From Takakia lepidozioides (Eukaryota > Streptophyta > Takakiopsida > Takakiales > Takakiaceae): a stretch of DNA of 60,000 bases. Under the pieces are notes generated by a model. It had not been told where the DNA came from. It did no database searches and saw only the letters and a program-made list of their open reading frames with translations. The DNA is taken from assembly GCA_030704615.1 (NCBI GenBank), contig CM060731.1, positions 90,068,756-90,128,755 on the forward strand, written 5' to 3'. The position numbers were made by a program, and so were the translations under genes. Positions 12,239 to 23,740 of this stretch are shown piece by piece (position 1 is the first letter of the stretch; every line of letters starts with the position of its first letter).

Positions 12239-14743
12239 ATGCAAACCATTCCTAAGTTATATATAGACAGTCAGGGCAACAAATCTTCCAGACCAAAGGA
12301 GCTCTGTGGGATGGCTTTCAAGCACTTCAGCTCCCTGTTCCAAGCAGAACCGGTGGGGGTGGACAACGCCCAATTGCTTCACTCATGCCTGCAATCTACC
12401 CCCAGTCAATACAGGGAAGGGGAAGACCAACCCTTGTCCAGAGAATTCACCCCTATGGAGCTGGAGGACGCTCTGGACCAAATGAACAAGGGTAAAACTC
12501 CCGGTCTTGATGGTATGCCAATGGAGTTTTACAAGGCCTTCTAGCCTCGCATCGCTCAAGAGTTTTGTGACATGGCAAATGAAATCCACAGGAAAGGTGC
12601 TATGCCAGGGTCCATGTCTCAAGGGTCATTACTCTCCTTTAAAAAAAAAGGGATAGATCAGACATAAATAATTATAGGCCGATAACGCTGCTTAATGTGG
12701 CCTATAAAATTATTGCCAAGGCCTTGGCTCTCAGGCTCCAGCCCCTTCTCCCTTCGTTGATTAGAACAGGTCAAGCCGGTTTCGTAAAAGGCAGATATAT
12801 ATTGGATAATGTCCTTCTGGCCCAGGAGGCGGATGCATATGCCCGGGCATCAAATCAGGTGTTGGCACTCTGGCTGATTGACTTTGAGAAGGCATTCGAC
12901 AAAGTGGGTTGGGACTTTCTTCTGGCGGTTCTGCAAAAATGTGGGCTTCCACCCTCATTCTACAAGTGGGTAAACATCCTTATCCGCAACAGCTCCAGCA
13001 GGGTTATTATTAATGGACATTTGTCAAAACCCTTTGCCCTCCAAAGATCGGTGCGACAGGGATGCCCTCTCTCACCTTTCCTCTTTCTGTTTGTAGCAGA
13101 TACTCTGGGATACATGTTGGATGTAAACCCTGTAGTGAGAGGCCTTCAGATGCATGGTTTCAGGGCTGATGCTACCCTTCAGATTAAAGATTCTATGTTT
13201 GTAGATGACACTTTTCTCCTGCTTCAAGCTGAGCCAGCAGCCCTGCATGCTGCCCAGTGCACGATTGACAGCTTCTGCAAAGTATCGGGTTTCAGAGTGA
13301 ATTGGACAAAGACCAAGGCTCTTCTGGTGGGAGATATTTCAAAATCAGGTCTGGGGGTCTTCCCAGTATGGGGGGCTAACTTGGGCTTGATCTGGCTCAA
13401 GGAAGGGGAGTCCACCACCCTATTGGGCCATGTCTTTGGGATTAATCTCTCTGAAGACCAGCGTCTGGGACCCACTATTGCCAAGCTGAAGGGACAGCTA
13501 ACCTTCTGGGGCTCTCCGGTTCCTCTCCATTACTGGGAGGGCTCTGGTGGCTAACCAGATCCTTTTGGCCGGTATCTGGTATTTCGCCTCAACCTGGAGC
13601 CCCAGCTCTAAACACATCCATGAAATCAAAAAGTGTATTAGAAATTTTATATGGGGGGCCCAATTGTTGGACTCTAACAAACGTCCCCAGGTCTCTTGGA
13701 TTCAAATCATAATGCCCAAGAAAATGGGTGGCCTTGGAGTCTTGGATCCCGAAACCCAGATCAAAGCCCTGTTGGGAAAATGGCTCCCCAGATTCATGAG
13801 TCCAGAAGGAGGTTGGTGGAAACTTATGGTGATGGGTACTATTTCCCTCAGTTCACCCCTGGGCACCACGCAATGGTCTCCATTAAGATGGATCACTCAA
13901 GGTTTTCGTCACAAATCCCCTGGCTCTTCCCTTTGGACCTCTATTTGGTTGGCTTGGGAGAAGTGCAGACCTTTCCTGCGAAAAAGAGAGCCAGGTTCAT
14001 TTTTTGAAGTGCTCAGGCAACACCTGTTCCTCAACAAGCCAGTCCCATCAGCAGCGGAGAGGAGCCAAGCTACAAGATGGGCAGGGTGGGATGCAAGGGG
14101 ACTCTCACAGGTCTCCCATCTATGGTTCAGTACCCCTGAATCTCTTTCCAAAATTCTAGGCACCCAAAGGCTCTCCTCCGGTATAGCCTCGGTTCTGCAA
14201 TCAGTTCCAGATTCGTGGAGAGACATGCTCAGATAGGGCCCATCCTCTCCATCTCTTTATCAGTGGGTGACCACACCTGATCACCACTTTTAGGTCATGT
14301 TCATAACGGAAGCCTCGCTTGATAACCTGGTGGGATTCGCATTCAGGGCCCATCCTTATACGGGTGCTCTATCGCTGCACTCATCCAACTCCATCACAAT
14401 CCCATATACAAACACCCCACCAGCCAGAATCTGCCATTGGAACTCTAAGCTCAAAGATTTTAATCCGTCCCTCCCATCCAACACCCATGTTCTACCATGG
14501 TTACGATCAGGAACCTTCATATGGATAGGAGGCCAGTCCATCCAGGATCTGCAAATCGACCCGGCAGAATGGCAATGGGAATTCGGGGACAAAATTTGCT
14601 CCTTCTTCTCTTACACGGCCAAGGGAGCCTACAGAGCGATGTTGGAGGCCAAGCCTCTAACCAAAAACTGGGATGACAGATGGGACTTATTCCAATTTAG
14701 AGAGGAAAACTGGAAGTGCATATGGGCTCTAATTAAAATCTAA
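12239..14743 (+). pseudogene. LINE reverse transcriptase and downstream region, broken
   Basis: Conserved LINE RT blocks are visible: KTPGLDGMPMEFYK (about 12500), LLNVAYKIIAKALALRL, GQAGFVKGRYILDN, DFEKAFDKVGWDFL, RQGCPLSPFLF, and the catalytic FVDD at about 13201 (the third residue of the Y/F-x-D-D box is intact). Frames change at about 12541, 13550 and 14240, so no full protein can be made. The part after 13547 (IRNFIWG, PKKMGGLGVLDP) matches the usual segment between RT and the C-terminal zinc region of plant LINEs. Confidence 0.85.
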
Positions 14744-14807
14744 ACCAGCCAAACTCAGTGCCTTTCTTTGGCAGATTGCAAATAGAGTTTTAAAGGTTGG
14801 GCAATTT

Positions 14808-15080
14808 TTGAACTTCCAAGAGGCTATTCTCTGCAGATGCTGCCCCATTGGGGTTATTGAGTCTTTGGAACACTGCCTTATTTTCTGTGGAGGGCCGTCA
14901 TCCATCTGGCCCTTGGTATTGTCACTTTACAGGGTCTGGTCAGACACCGCTCAGGACCCCATAGCCCTCCTGCTTAATTACAACCAAACAACCAAGTCCA
15001 AAGTGTCCACATGCCCAGTATGGCTCTCCGCTCGGCAACATTGTGGCAAATTTGGAAGGCTCGGTGCAGATGGACACTAA
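14808..15080 (+). pseudogene. LINE C-terminal zinc-binding segment, broken
   Basis: Contains CRCCPIGVIESLEHCLIFC, the Cys/His cluster (C-x2-C, H, C) found at the ends of plant LINE ORF2 proteins. It is out of frame with the RT region and truncated at about 15078. Confidence 0.65.
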
Positions 15081-15828
15081 ACAATGCCTCATCCTCCTGT
15101 ACAGAAATCCTTGTTTGTGTTTTCTATGATATTACTATTGCAGCTAAGTTGGCCTGGTAAAAACTATACATAGAAGCAGACAGGAAACCCGAACGAAAAG
15201 ATTCCCTCCTCGCCTCCTTCAGAGCATCTTGGGGAAGAGGAAGAATCATTTGTTGCAGCATTGATACGGACTCCTGTACATGGGCAGACTCCATACCTGA
15301 ACTCTGGAAACACCGATGGAGCACCATCTTCGGCCTCCCCTGACTTGGACTCGGCAGATATAAACTGGAAGCACATAAGGAGGGGGTCTAAATCTAAGTT
15401 GATCTTCCTCAGATAGAAATCTTCCGAGTTTCGCTCCTTGGCCGTTTTGGCCTGTACTCTTATTGTTCGTCGTTCCGTTCGGTTCCCTCTGCTCTAGGGC
15501 ACCTCTCTCTTATGGAGGTTTCAATGCTATGAACTAATCCCAGATTAGCTCTCTGCACTATGGGCAAATCTTGCAACCAATAATAGAAGGGTCTACCAGG
15601 GCTGCATGCGTAGTCAGGTCTATTTTTTACCCTATTCACTTATCGTTGGAATCTCTAACACGGTCCCCGTGTGTTAAGCCTCATGGCAATATGTAAGGGT
15701 TTAATTTTTTTCTCTTTTTAATAAATTTCCAGGGCCTCTCATCCCTGTTGGTAATAAATAAATAAATAATAAAATAAAATAAAATTTGAGTTCCATTCTT
15801 CAATATCAATTCTTAAACATGTTAAGTG

Positions 15829-16788
15829 TCGCGTACCCCACTTCGGTAAGCTCCCCTTCAAGTTATAGTTACTCACTTTGATGCCGCGCCTAACTCCCAA
15901 ACTGGCCGCCGGGCCAACTCGGAGCTTCGGCTGCTCACCGGGGCATAATGGTCCCCCTCATACTTCCACTCGACCCTCGACCTGTTGGGCTCAGTGGAAA
16001 TTCCCTTTGGTAGATGGCAGTCCGGAACAACTCCCCACCTTGGTCGTTTTCCGGCTCGCACGCTTACTCACTAGTTTTTGGTCACTAATGGGCTTGCACC
16101 GTTCTCGGGGTTACTACTCCCTATATATACTTATGTAGGTGTCCGCGGGGGTTCCACAAGTAGCCAAGTCCAAATCTGGTGCACCACCACTTAGACCCTC
16201 GATCGTCCCTGTGGTGAGCCGCGGTGAGTCTTGGCCCACCCACCACGGCCCCAATGGACCAAGGCACCATGGTACGCCATCGTTCTTTGCCATGGACCCT
16301 TTTTGATTAGGAAGATAACCTTGAACCAACCGTGCTCCCCAATCACTACAATTGGGTCCGCCTTGGAATGTTGGCCTGGGGTACGGGAACACGCCGAAGC
16401 CGCACTACGACTTCGTCCCGAGGCTACACGATTATAGTACGTGAACAGAAGCACGTAGCTTCCGCGTTAGCCCGCACTACGTCCCTCGGTAGCGCAGTTA
16501 TAATACGCGCACTAGCACGTGAACTCCCAAAGAAGGCGCAAGTTTCTTTGCCCCTTGGATAGGAGTCACCCGATTTCGGCACTGCGCAAACACACGATTA
16601 ATCCAATTTACCTCTCCCACTTTTGTAAGCTAGCATGCATTCTACACACTAGCCAGCCAGACCATGCATCACTATTCCAAACAAAATAGGAAGCACGATA
16701 TTTGGAAACAATTTCATTTATAAACAAAATTTGTACAACACAAGTTTTTGCAATCGGATTCCTAAGCTAGCTAAGTCGGACTAAGCAT
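15829..16788 (-). repeat. LTR of a chromovirus (3' LTR, - strand)
   Basis: Read on the - strand, a purine tract (GGGGGAGGAAAGG, about 16789-16802) is followed by TGCTTAGTCCGAC and the LTR ends in TACGCGACA at about 15829, so it has TG...CA ends. A TATATATA promoter box lies at about 16122-16129. The same sequence occurs in opposite orientation at 27720-28156. It follows directly after the chromodomain fragment, as expected for a 3' LTR. Confidence 0.75.
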
Positions 16789-16886
16789 GCCTTTCCTCCC
16801 CCACGATCCAAGGTTGATGTCCCCATCAACGTTTCTTCCCGCTTTTGAGGTCGTCCTTCAAAAGCTGCAACCGCCTCGGATGCGTT

Positions 16887-17186
16887 TCACATTTCTGAGG
16901 CACGCACCCAAGTTGCCTCCACTTGATGATAGTCATTCCATTTCACGAGATACTCCGTTTCTCGATTCTTGAACCTCCTCGACTTAAGCACTGCCTCCAT
17001 CTCGTACTCAGGTTCATTTTCATGATCCAACAGTACAGGTAGCGGACGCAACACTTGATGTCGATTCGGACACGCTTCATCTTTGAAGTAAGGCTTCAAA
17101 AGGGAAACGTGGAATACTGGATGCACCTTGTTGTTTGTCGGCAGCTCCAATTCATACACATCCTCATTCATAACCTTCCTAATTCA
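16887..17186 (-). pseudogene. Chromovirus integrase C-terminus with chromodomain (fragment)
   Basis: The frame gives HPVFHVSLLKPYF, the conserved end of chromovirus integrases, then a chromodomain (EYEMEAVLKSRRFKNRETEY, LVKWNDYHQVEATWV). Chromodomains steer integration towards marked chromatin. Everything upstream (gag, protease, RT and the integrase core) is missing; the homology stops near 17186. Confidence 0.85.
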
Positions 17187-17729
17187 TATTACTATTCATA
17201 AGAATAGTAATATGCCTCAAGGCTCATAGATCACTACAAGCATGGATCCCTACAGCATGGATCTCTGGGAGCTGGCCTAATAATAATATCCGACGCCTTC
17301 TTCAGGAGGCATAAATTATGGCGTCACTTAACCCCGAAGGGCACAACGTTGTGATACCAATCCATGGATTATACCCACAACCACTTTTGAGGTGGTATGT
17401 GGTCATTACCACTGGGCTACAACTTGGTTATCCAGATGGTCTACCTTGAGTGGTGGGGGCTGGCTGCTGCAGGGGCCTATTGCTCGTCCCCTCCACACAC
17501 ATTGCAAAACCTACCACATCTAAGGTGGACCCCGCTTGCCCCATCTAAAATTAAAACCCGGACCCAATCCGCTACACTGGCTCGCGGATAGCGGGTATAA
17601 CGGGTTATGGACCTAGCTGGGGGGAATGAACCCGGGTCAAGGTCCGGGTTTTTGGTGATTGCACAGGTCGGGATATGGATTCGGGTAAGCCGGACCCTAA
17701 CCCGCCGGGTACCCGGGGTCAAAACCCGG

Positions 17730-17752
17730 ACCCGCACAACACTGGTACATAC
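17730..17752 (-). repeat. Right TIR and TSD of hAT-like element
   Basis: Reverse complement of CAGTGTTGTGCGGGT, followed outside by GTACATAC. Confidence 0.65.
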
Positions 17753-19543
17753 CATTGTTGGGCGGATACACACATTTTTTTCATATACGCCGGTTCCGGA
17801 TATTAAAAACTTTTGGTTTTAGATATCCACTGGTTCCGGGTATTACCAACATGACAAACAGCGGATCCGGGTATGCATCCGATTATTAAGTTTAGGGCTG
17901 AGATGCGCCAAGTATTGACGGGTATTGGCCGGATATCCGCCGGATATTACACCAGGTATAGGATTTTGATTGTTGTGTCAATCGTCTTGACAAAAGCGTC
18001 AATCGGTAATGCCAAAACAACAGTGACCCAATCGGAGTCTGGAGTGCTTGGGTGATTGCAAACTAGAGTGGACCAAAAACGGCAGATCATAAGTACATAA
18101 AGAGTACATAAAGGAGGATGTGGCCAATCCTCAACCATCGGATTTGCTTCAACTGACAATCTTGACCGTCTACTATTGACTGTTAAAACCAATACTTTTA
18201 AATTGCGATATATCAATTCACAAATGTTTTTTTGTATTTTGATCATATCAACTCTGCATTTATGGTGAATGAATGCGTGTAATGAAAAAAGTTTTGTTAT
18301 TTCAAAAGAATTTAGTTATAAAGGACTTTATGAAAATAGCTATTTTTTAGGCTCAAAATAGTACATAATTTTTTTTTTTAACTTCATATTTTTGAATGAT
18401 AGTTTTCATTCCAATCTCCAAAGCAAGGTTGAGAGAGTCCCTTTTCTTGACTTTGTTCTAACTCCTATATTAGAAAAGTCCATAACGTCTTTTTTAATGG
18501 ACTGTGACAATTCCTTATGGACTTTTTAAAAGTCCATAGCATCTAGAGATTCTGGTTTTTGATAATGAGATTTAAATGTCTGAAAGTATGTGTAGATGAG
18601 CCTCTATATATTAGTCCCTGTTTATTGATGGCATTGTCATGTAAGAGTATGATAATTTACCACTTTTCTATGTCTGGAAAAAACAGTGTTGTGACAGCAA
18701 AAGATGGACACTGTAGGCTGCAATCACCCGCTTTGAAAATCATAGTTTTTGAATGTCCAGGGGTAGGGAAGCTATGATGCCGTTGGAATAGTCTATGGCA
18801 TATCTGTTGGGCTCTGTGCAGATGCCTGCAGACTGGTGTAAGTCATGCCCTTTTACAGATGTTATTGACAGGGGTAGCATTATGTAGGGTTGTACCAGAT
18901 ATAGAGTCATCAGGATATCAATTGCAGGATATCAACCCAGATATCAATGTATCCGGACCCGGAACCGGCATTTTTTAGTATCCGGGTTAGATGCATAACC
19001 AGCGGATCATGACCATAGCTCAGCGCGCATGTCCACTGATGTTGACAATGATGCAGAGAACGGATACGAGGCAACTTGCCTGCAATCTGTCAACTCTCAA
19101 CATGACCTCCTGATGTGTGGAGGCTTTTTCTCATACAGAGGGGAATGCGGATGTCCCGAGATGGAACTTACTTGCAGATTGGTATGATCCATAGGTATCG
19201 GTGGTACGAGCATGGTCTATAAAGTATAAAAACATAGTGGAAACAAACCCACCAGACGAGGTTTTGTTTTTTCCTTGACAAATGAGGAATTCAATACACG
19301 TTGCGAAACCTAGAATTGCATTTCCATATGCGCATTAGGGGAACTTCTTTGGATCTCTCCAAAATTGGTTGTAGGGCTTGAATATCTTGTGTGATAGGTG
19401 ATAATGTTGGTAGGCAAACAATGCGTTGTCCAGCTCCTCCCTTGCTTCAATGAGCATACTTTCTTCCTCCACATATTGCTCATCTGATTGACACATGAGT
19501 TTTACCTGAGCCTTTGTAAACCTGGTCTTGAAAGGCTCGAGAC
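17753..19543. other. Non-genic stretch with decayed CCGGAT/CCGGGT motifs
   Basis: No gene seen. At 17780-17960 there are repeated GGTTCCGGATAT and CCGGGTAT motifs; at 18893-19010 similar motifs lie in the opposite orientation (TATCCGGACCCGGAACCGGC). They may be the eroded ends of another element of the hAT-like kind. The rest is AT-rich without features I can name. Confidence 0.45.
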
Positions 19544-20172
19544 TTAATACCTTTTCAATCTCACCAGCTGGTATACTAGGGTCACCAGGGTGTCTCCATT
19601 GTAGGTTTCGAGAAGAACAAAGGTTGTCTCCACTTGCGGGCTACCTTTAGCACTTTTGATGGCTTCCTCCCACCTATCCCACTCACGCCAGAATCTTCGT
19701 GATCGGAGCTCAAACTCCATCCTTATGTCAGATGGAGTATACATCTGAAGTGAAGGGTGTAAAATCATCGAAGTGAGGCCAGCTGCAGAATTCACCACTC
19801 CCCTCTTACGCCGCCTCTTATGGAAGAGCTCACTACTCACAGTGGCAAGAATATTGTCCTCTTTGTATGGTACTTCCCAACTCCAACTCAAATGCTTGGA
19901 ATGCCTCCCAAAATGACCTTGATCTTTCTTGCTCTCGAGGATCACGAGTGTAACGGTCACAATCTGCGATCGTCCGAGCATCCAACGTGTCGAAATACTT
20001 TTTGTGTGCCCTCAACCATATTTTTGACAGGTCATTTAGTTTCACATCCTCGTAGTTGTCCACTGAAAATGTAACTTGTGGTAACCTGTCAATTGTCAGA
20101 CGTGGAGGCGCTTGAGCTGGCAGACGTGATGTCAGCTGCTCAAGGGACTGATTGGGGGTACTTGTCTAGTAC
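19544..20172 (-). pseudogene. Unknown protein fragment, frameshifted
   Basis: I do not recognise this protein. Two - strand frames join near 19870: the first (from about 20172) reads QVTFSVDNYEDVKLNDLSKI and FWEAFQAFELELG; the second reads VVNSAAGLTSMILHPSLQMY, then RFWREWDRWEEAIKSAKG. The text looks like real coding sequence rich in charged residues and Trp. The frame runs up to the start of the LTR fragment at 20184, so that insertion probably cut the gene. Confidence 0.45.
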
Positions 20173-20183
20173 TGTCAGAGGGC

Positions 20184-21005
20184 TGTCTGGGACTTAGACA
20201 GTTTTACAGGTTCTGGTAGACTCAGACCAACACAGGCTTAGGGATGACAGACACAGGCCTTAGGGGTGGCAGACAGGCTCACACAGTCAACAGTCACAGG
20301 CTTACACAGCCTATCACAACCTATCACAGTCTGCCACAGTCAGACACAGCCCAACACAGCCTGACACAGCCCGGCCCAGTCACAGCCCGACACAGCTTGA
20401 CACAGCCCGTCACAGCGTTCACAGGGAACTGTCATCACGGGAGGGAACGACTATGTGGGAACGACATCTGCAGAGGGAACGTGCGTTCTGTCTTGGATGA
20501 CAGTTAGTTAGTTAGGCGGTTAGAACAGCTTGTAGGAAGAATATGGAGAGTAGCTACATGGAGGGGAGCACTTTTAGGATGACAACGAGCATCAAGGGAA
20601 GCACGATCTTGAGCGCAGGGATGGAGAGCACGGTGAAGGAGGAGAGACGATCTGTTGATGCTTGATACAAGCAAGCTGTAGAGATGTACTGTAGGACAGA
20701 ATAGAGACACCGTGGCTTCGGCTTGAAACATGATAGATATAAATCTGATTCATATTTCATACTCACCCTGTGTAGAGAGATCTAAGTGAAGCTGTGGAAT
20801 GAATGCTTATGTAGATGGAACATGATAGATTGTAGAAGCAATCTGATACTTAATTATAGTCAGTAAGGTAACTTGCTAAACATGAATGTAAGAAGGGATA
20901 GATATAGAAAAGCACCCCCATGATACACTAGTTGTAGGTCATGACTGATTGTTCTGAGCGGGAGGAGTACTTAGAGATATCCAACTCTTCTATCTTGGAG
21001 TTTCC
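20184..21005 (+). repeat. Truncated LTR of the Ty3 family seen at 35743
   Basis: Begins TGTCTGGGACTTAGACA, like TGTCGGGGACTTAGACA at 35743. It carries the same blocks in the same order: a CACAGCC-rich minisatellite (about 20284-20425), AGGGAACGACT, GGTTAGAACA, GAGACAC...TGGCTTCGGC, CCCCCATGATACACTAG and CAACTCTTCTATCTTGGAG. Homology stops at 21005, about 30-40 bp short of the LTR end found in the other copy. No internal region follows. Confidence 0.75.
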
Positions 21006-21572
21006 AGAGTTCCAGGAATGCGATTGCTTGCTTCGTTTTCGGAAAGTGCGCAGTAAACTTGTATGGGCACTGGTGTGCATCATGGATGTTGTCCACGAGA
21101 AAACCTGCACAACGACTTGTCCCCCGACAACATCTTGTTGTATTTTCCAAACGACACCGAGGAGATCAAGATTGGGGTGTGTGATTGGGGCTTAGCCACC
21201 CTATTGGGCATACGCAAAGCCTCGTCGTACTAGTTTGAAAACCAAGACAAGCTGGACCGGGAACTCGCGAAAAGATGATGGGTGGAAAAAGATATTGCAT
21301 CGGTTTTCAATGCGAATGTCATGCCCCCCCCCCAAGACATGACGTCGGAGGCCTTTGCCGTTGGGAAGATAGCGGTACGAATAAATGGCGGCGCTCATTA
21401 TGATCAAAGTATGTTCGAGGACCAATTTACGGAAGGTTGTTGGCATTCAATGATATAAAGGTTGTACGACAACAACAAGAATAAGAGAGTCACATTAGCC
21501 CATATAGTACTTCGGTTCATGGGCAAGCCATTCAATTGGCCTGAGCCGAAAGACGTATATAGGACGGAGTAG
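21006..21572 (+). pseudogene. Protein-kinase-like gene fragment, broken
   Basis: Read across one frameshift at about 21100, the sequence gives CIMDVVHEK, then the kinase catalytic loop HNDLSPDNILLYF (HxD present, Asn present), then IGVCDWGLAT in the position of the DFG motif (here DWG). Further on are AFAVGKIAVRINGGAHYDQ and FEDQFTEGCWHSM, then FMGKPFNWPEP. The N-lobe (glycine loop, Lys, Glu) is missing; the fragment starts exactly at the LTR remnant. Several in-frame stops (for example after KASSY and HSMI) mark it as dead. I infer a kinase-fold family with a DWG motif; I cannot name a subfamily. Confidence 0.6.
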
Positions 21573-21649
21573 ACCATAGTCTCGTAGATATGAGATTTGT
21601 GGCGGTACAATGGTTCTTTTATGAAGACAGAACTCAATTTTGATCGTGC

Positions 21650-22205
21650 ATGTAATAAATAAAATCTCATTGTAAATACTACATTGCATATGTTCGACCC
21701 TGACACCTGTTATCGCAACATAAATGGTTTGTGTATTGTTTCACTGTTTATATTTGTAACGTTCCAACGTGGCTGATAGGGTTATGAGAAAATGATGTAT
21801 TAGTTTCGTACGAGTTAAACAACTAACGTCCCACATTTCATTCGGATGTGCGACACTACTATGTAAGGCATGAGTCTGTAAGTAACATGTGCACATGCGA
21901 CCTCCGAAGTCCGAACGTTCGATACAAGCAAATGCTTTGCTGGAACGTCCCGAGGTCGCATGTACATCTGTTACTTATTGACTCATGGCTCACATGGTAG
22001 TGACGCGCATGAGAATGAGATATGGAACGTAAGTTGTCTAACTCCTACGGAACCAATACATCGTTTTTCTCATAACCTTGTCAGAAACGTTGGAACATTG
22101 GAACATACAAAAGTGACACAATACACGCCGGTTTTGTTGAAATGACATTTGTGAGGTTCGAGCATATGCAATTTATTATTTACAACGAAACTTTATTTAC
22201 TCGGG
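21650..22205. repeat. Large imperfect inverted repeat (fold-back 1)
   Basis: Arms of about 270-280 bp meet at AGCAAA-TGC-TTTGCT (about 21927-21941). Matching pairs include GGTCGCATGT with its complement, GTTACTTA...GACTCATG, CAATACAC, and the distal pair GCATATGCAAT / ATTGCATATG. There is almost no spacer. Arm identity is moderate with small indels. Confidence 0.7.
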
Positions 22206-22249
22206 GGACGGTACTGTTGCAGGAGCGCAACTGATGGTGCGAGTTCTCT

Positions 22250-22690
22250 ATTGATTGGAGCTGTCACAACCAATGTCAACAATCATATTTACGGTAAGGT
22301 GTTTCATGTTATTGTTGTTCATATAGCTGAATTCTGTAGTACTCTTTTTGCTATTCCCATGCCAACAACATCAGGTCCTCTGAAACTGTCATGTTCAAAC
22401 GAACGTATCAGCTACCCCGGCCAGCTTGTAGGCTGCAGCCACGGCCCACCATAAATTGAATGAATTGGAGATTTTGTGCTCAGTTCCTGGTTTCATATCC
22501 GTGGTGGCTGATACGGAATTCGGAATATGGCAGTCCCAGTGGACCTGATGTTGTTGGCATGGGAGTAGCAAAATGATTCTTAAATAAATCAGCTACATGA
22601 ACATCGGCAGTATGAAACACCTTGCAGTACATATGATCCTTGAGATTGTTTGCACAGATTATTTGTGTTTGTGCCTTCAAGTGGCGAACA
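22250..22690. repeat. Imperfect inverted repeat (fold-back 2)
   Basis: Conceptual translation shows it best: 22251-22454 on + gives GKVFHVIVVHIAEF and IPMPTTSGPLKL; 22480-22749 on - gives CKVFHTADVHVADLF and TPMPTTSGPLGLP. Two diverged copies of one sequence thus face each other over about 60 bp. Whether the peptide is ever made is unknown. Confidence 0.65.
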
Positions 22691-22837
22691 TTTCCGCCAT
22701 GGTGCGGAAGAGGTGCATTGGTCACATTAAACGGTTGATGTGATACCATTTCACAAATGTATCACATCGCATTTATGAAAATATACCATATGAACCATTC
22801 CATGTGGCCTACGGTAGTCTACGATGGGTACGAGATC

Positions 22838-22875
22838 AATGTGGCCTACGAGATCAATGTGGCCTACGAGACCAG
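22838..22875 (+). repeat. Short tandem repeat, 23-bp type unit
   Basis: ATCAATGTGGCCTACGAG is present twice in a row, with a third related copy (CATGTGGCCTACGGTAG) at about 22800. Confidence 0.5.
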
Positions 22876-22957
22876 CTTCCACCAACAAACATGTGATCAT
22901 TTCATAAGCGTTTGAAGCGACGATGGGCAAGGTTCTTCATCCAGATGTTCAACATGC

Positions 22958-23262
22958 TGAGGTCTTCTGTAATGTCTCTTGCTTTGTAATGAGATGCTTC
23001 TCCAACTCTTATTTTTTCAATGTTGATATTCCATCTGGAACATATCCACACATGCGTATATAAATACTTAAAAAACCAAATGACCATCAAAACTGGAAGC
23101 TGCGGATGAGGCTTATAAACATGGAGATGGTCATTTGTTTATTTAAGGATTTCTACACACATGTGTGGATCTATTCCAGGTGGAGAACATCGACATATTG
23201 GATAAAGTGGACATGGAGAAGCACCGCATTATGAAGCAAGAGACACTACAAAAAAAGCTTGA
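22958..23262. repeat. Imperfect inverted repeat (fold-back 3)
   Basis: Left arm about 22958-23089, right arm about 23124-23262, spacer about 35 bp. Pairs include CCACACATGCGTATA with its counterpart ACACACATGTGTGG, AAATGACCATC with GATGGTCATTT, and CTCTTGCTTTGTAATG with CATTATGAAGCAAGAG. The right arm also has an open stretch VENIDILDKVDMEKHRIMK preceded by TTCCAG and followed by GTAAC, which could be an old exon. Confidence 0.7.
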
Positions 23263-23280
23263 AAATGCATACCATGTAAC

Positions 23281-23740
23281 AGGTCCCGGTCTAATCGAAG
23301 ACAAAACCCCATTCATTCAATAGGCGATTGAATGGTTGTCCATCCAAATGATTTTCGTTTGCTTTCAATCTTTGTTACTATGTTCAACATACCATGTATC
23401 AAGTCCTGGACTAATATGAGATCAATCAAAATTCATTCGATGGCTCAACGGATGGTTGGCCATCGAAATGATTTTGGTTCGCTTTGAAACTTGGCCAGTA
23501 TGTTCAATGTACCATGTAAGAGGCCCCAGAGTAATATGAGATCAATCGAAATTTGTTCAATAGGCCAACGGATGGTTGCCCATCCAAATGATTTTCGTTC
23601 GCTTTGAGACTTGGCCAGTGTGTTCAATGTACCATCTGATAGGTCCCAGTGTAATATGAGATCAATCGAAATTCGTTTGATGGGCCAATGAGGCGTTCAC
23701 TTGTCATCTGGTTTTTGTTCATTGTGAAAAAGAAATCGTG
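23281..23740 (+). repeat. 120-bp satellite, block 1
   Basis: Units start at 23281, 23401, 23521 and 23641, each beginning A(A/G)G(T/C)CCC... and carrying CATCCAAATGATTTTCGTT near position 60. The period is exactly 120 bp over the first three steps. No protein coding is likely. Confidence 0.8.

Larger units (their letters stand above)
9394..15784 (+). mobile_element. Near full-length dead LINE (non-LTR retrotransposon)
   Basis: In order on the + strand: an ORF1-like region, an apurinic-type endonuclease, a reverse transcriptase, a C-terminal zinc-binding segment and a 3' tail of AATAAATAAATAAAATAAAA at about 15752-15784. The order is that of L1-like elements. Every coding section is broken by stops or frameshifts. 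The 5' boundary is not certain (somewhere between about 9365 and 9400). It belongs to a different LINE lineage from the one in the WD40 intron: the sequences after the RT core are not alike. Confidence 0.85.
9015..17744. mobile_element. hAT-like insertion with 15-bp TIRs and 8-bp target duplication, filled by nested elements
   Basis: The 15-mer CAGTGTTGTGCGGGT starts at 9015 on the + strand and occurs inverted at 17730-17744. Immediately outside are CTACATAC (9007-9014) and GTACATAC (17745-17752), equal at 7 of 8 positions. An 8-bp duplication and termini starting CAGTG are typical of hAT transposons. Inside both ends are decayed CCGGGT-rich stretches (about 9050-9185 and 17560-17740). No transposase is present, so the element was probably non-autonomous. 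Nearly all of its present length is a LINE and a chromovirus fragment inserted later. Confidence 0.65.

Noticed and set aside
16231-16562. Open frames within the chromovirus LTR
   Set aside because: They lie in U3 of an LTR and have no coding-like pattern.
17190-17500. Possible tRNA gene
   Set aside because: No cloverleaf with A and B boxes could be fitted.
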